Source of the DNA: Lentisphaerae bacterium ADurb.Bin082
GTDB taxonomy: Bacteria; Verrucomicrobiota; Lentisphaeria; Oligosphaerales; Oligosphaeraceae
Direction: 5' to 3'
Assembly (NCBI GenBank): GCA_002070945.1
Contig: MWEG01000109.1
Span: forward strand, 42,314-106,313
DNA: 64,000 bases
Shown: positions 63,607 through 64,000 of the stretch, piece by piece
How positions within the stretch are numbered: position 1 is the first letter of the stretch
How the letters are laid out: each line of letters starts with the position of its first letter
Program-made: the position numbers and the translations under genes
The notes under the pieces: generated by a model
What the model was told of the DNA's origin: nothing
Seen by the model: the letters and a program-made list of their open reading frames with translations, nothing else
Databases searched by the model: none

Positions 63607-63744
63607 AGACTGGCCACCTCACATTTAACCGCCTCGAAACAACCTTCCGCAATATAATGCCATTTGCCAGAATAGGCATGCGCAAACAAAAATTTTGCGG
63701 ACACCAGGTCGTTGGTCACTGGTTGATAGCGACCACCCCGGCAG

Positions 63745-63876
63745 CATGTAGTACAGCCTTTAGGCTGCCGTACGTAGTTCAAGCTTCAGCTTGCCGTATG
63801 TGCCTCGCTTGCAGGAGCATGTAGTTCAAACTTTAGTTTGCCGTATGTAGTCCAAGCTTCAGCTTGCTGTATGTGG
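63745..63876 (+). repeat. Cluster of four hairpin repeat units
   Basis: Four units of about 28 bases share GTAGTnCA...TG-CCGTATG and a hairpin with tetraloop TTYA: stems CAGCC/GGCTG (63752), CAAGC/GCTTG (63780), CAAAC/GTTTG (63827) and CAAGC/GCTTG (63853). Stem changes on one side are matched on the other. Confidence 0.85.
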
Positions 63877-63892
63877 CCTAAACTCACTCTCG

Positions 63893-64000
63893 CCCCTTAC
63901 GAATGATGAATTATGAATTATGAATTATGAAATGCGCCTCAGCATTCAGCATTCAGCATTCGGCATTCGGCATTCGGCATTCGGCATTCGGCATTCGGCA
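63893..64000 (+). repeat. Compound heptamer element C (runs off the window)
   Basis: CTCGCCCCTTACGAATGATG, three GAATTAT heptamers, AAATGCGCCTC, then AGCATTC heptamers changing to CGGCATT heptamers up to base 64000. The order matches elements A (54742) and B (58762, minus strand). It follows the hairpin cluster directly. Confidence 0.88.

Larger units (their letters stand above)
63607..64000. other. Repeat cluster at the right edge
   Basis: About 395 bases upstream of the WYL gene. The first 135 bases show nothing specific; the rest is a hairpin repeat cluster and compound heptamer element C, which runs off the window. Confidence 0.7.

Noticed and set aside
63893..64000. Possible CRISPR or replication iterons
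   Set aside because: The units are perfect back-to-back heptamers without spacers and no replication gene is nearby.

Overview
The window is a bacterial chromosomal segment, moderately GC-rich, with Shine-Dalgarno-led genes on both strands and no rRNA or tRNA gene that I can see. The content suggests a polysaccharide-degrading member of the PVC superphylum, most likely a Lentisphaerota/Kiritimatiellota-like lineage: heparinase II/III-type lyases, secreted beta-helix proteins, a DUF4091 protein, a ceramidase-like protein, a glycine-tailed RRM protein, FHA/PEGA architecture and many hairpin repeats between genes. This placement is an inference from gene content, not a measured phylogeny.

Layout. 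1-5.3 kb: start of asd (leftward), a secreted beta-helix protein, then an overlapping pair of an N-acylamino acid racemase-like enolase-superfamily enzyme and an M20 deacylase. 5.5-8.1 kb: leftward nagB-nagA plus a thioredoxin-like protein (amino sugar catabolism). 8.4-12.8 kb: leftward ribD-ribE behind a UPF1-like helicase. 13.1-17.5 kb: a small membrane protein, an OleD-like reductase and a ligase-ACP-acyltransferase fusion. 18.2-27.3 kb: surface-polysaccharide genes (two glycosyltransferases, FrhB-like protein, kinase, pyruvyl transferase, deacetylase-like protein) interrupted by glnS, whose product carries an extra C-terminal tRNA-binding domain.

27.4-33 kb: an SRP RNA gene directly upstream of dnaX, then recR and an FHA-PEGA membrane protein. 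33.6-43.4 kb: a 1329-residue lyase, an RRM protein, an orphan PotD lipoprotein, a glycoside hydrolase-like protein and small zinc-ribbon proteins. 43.5-48.1 kb: xseA-xseB and two tandem PilT-type ATPases. 48.2-61.3 kb: a glycan-catabolic stretch with two tandemly duplicated beta-helix proteins, a DUF4091 protein, a second nagA, a ceramidase-like protein, an M14 peptidase and a second heparinase-like lyase. 61.7-63.6 kb: an accessory tail with a HEIAH zinc protein of lower GC, a zinc-ribbon protein and a WYL regulator.

The genes fit a life style of cutting anionic or amino-sugar-containing glycans outside the cell and feeding the products into NagA/NagB. The most unusual material lies between genes: (i) a dispersed hairpin repeat with compensatory stem changes, (ii) a compound element made of two different heptamer arrays in conserved order, found at three places, (iii) a TCTGCGT/ATCTGCGG-type repeat at four places, and (iv) four alternating GATAACTAC motifs near 33.2 kb.
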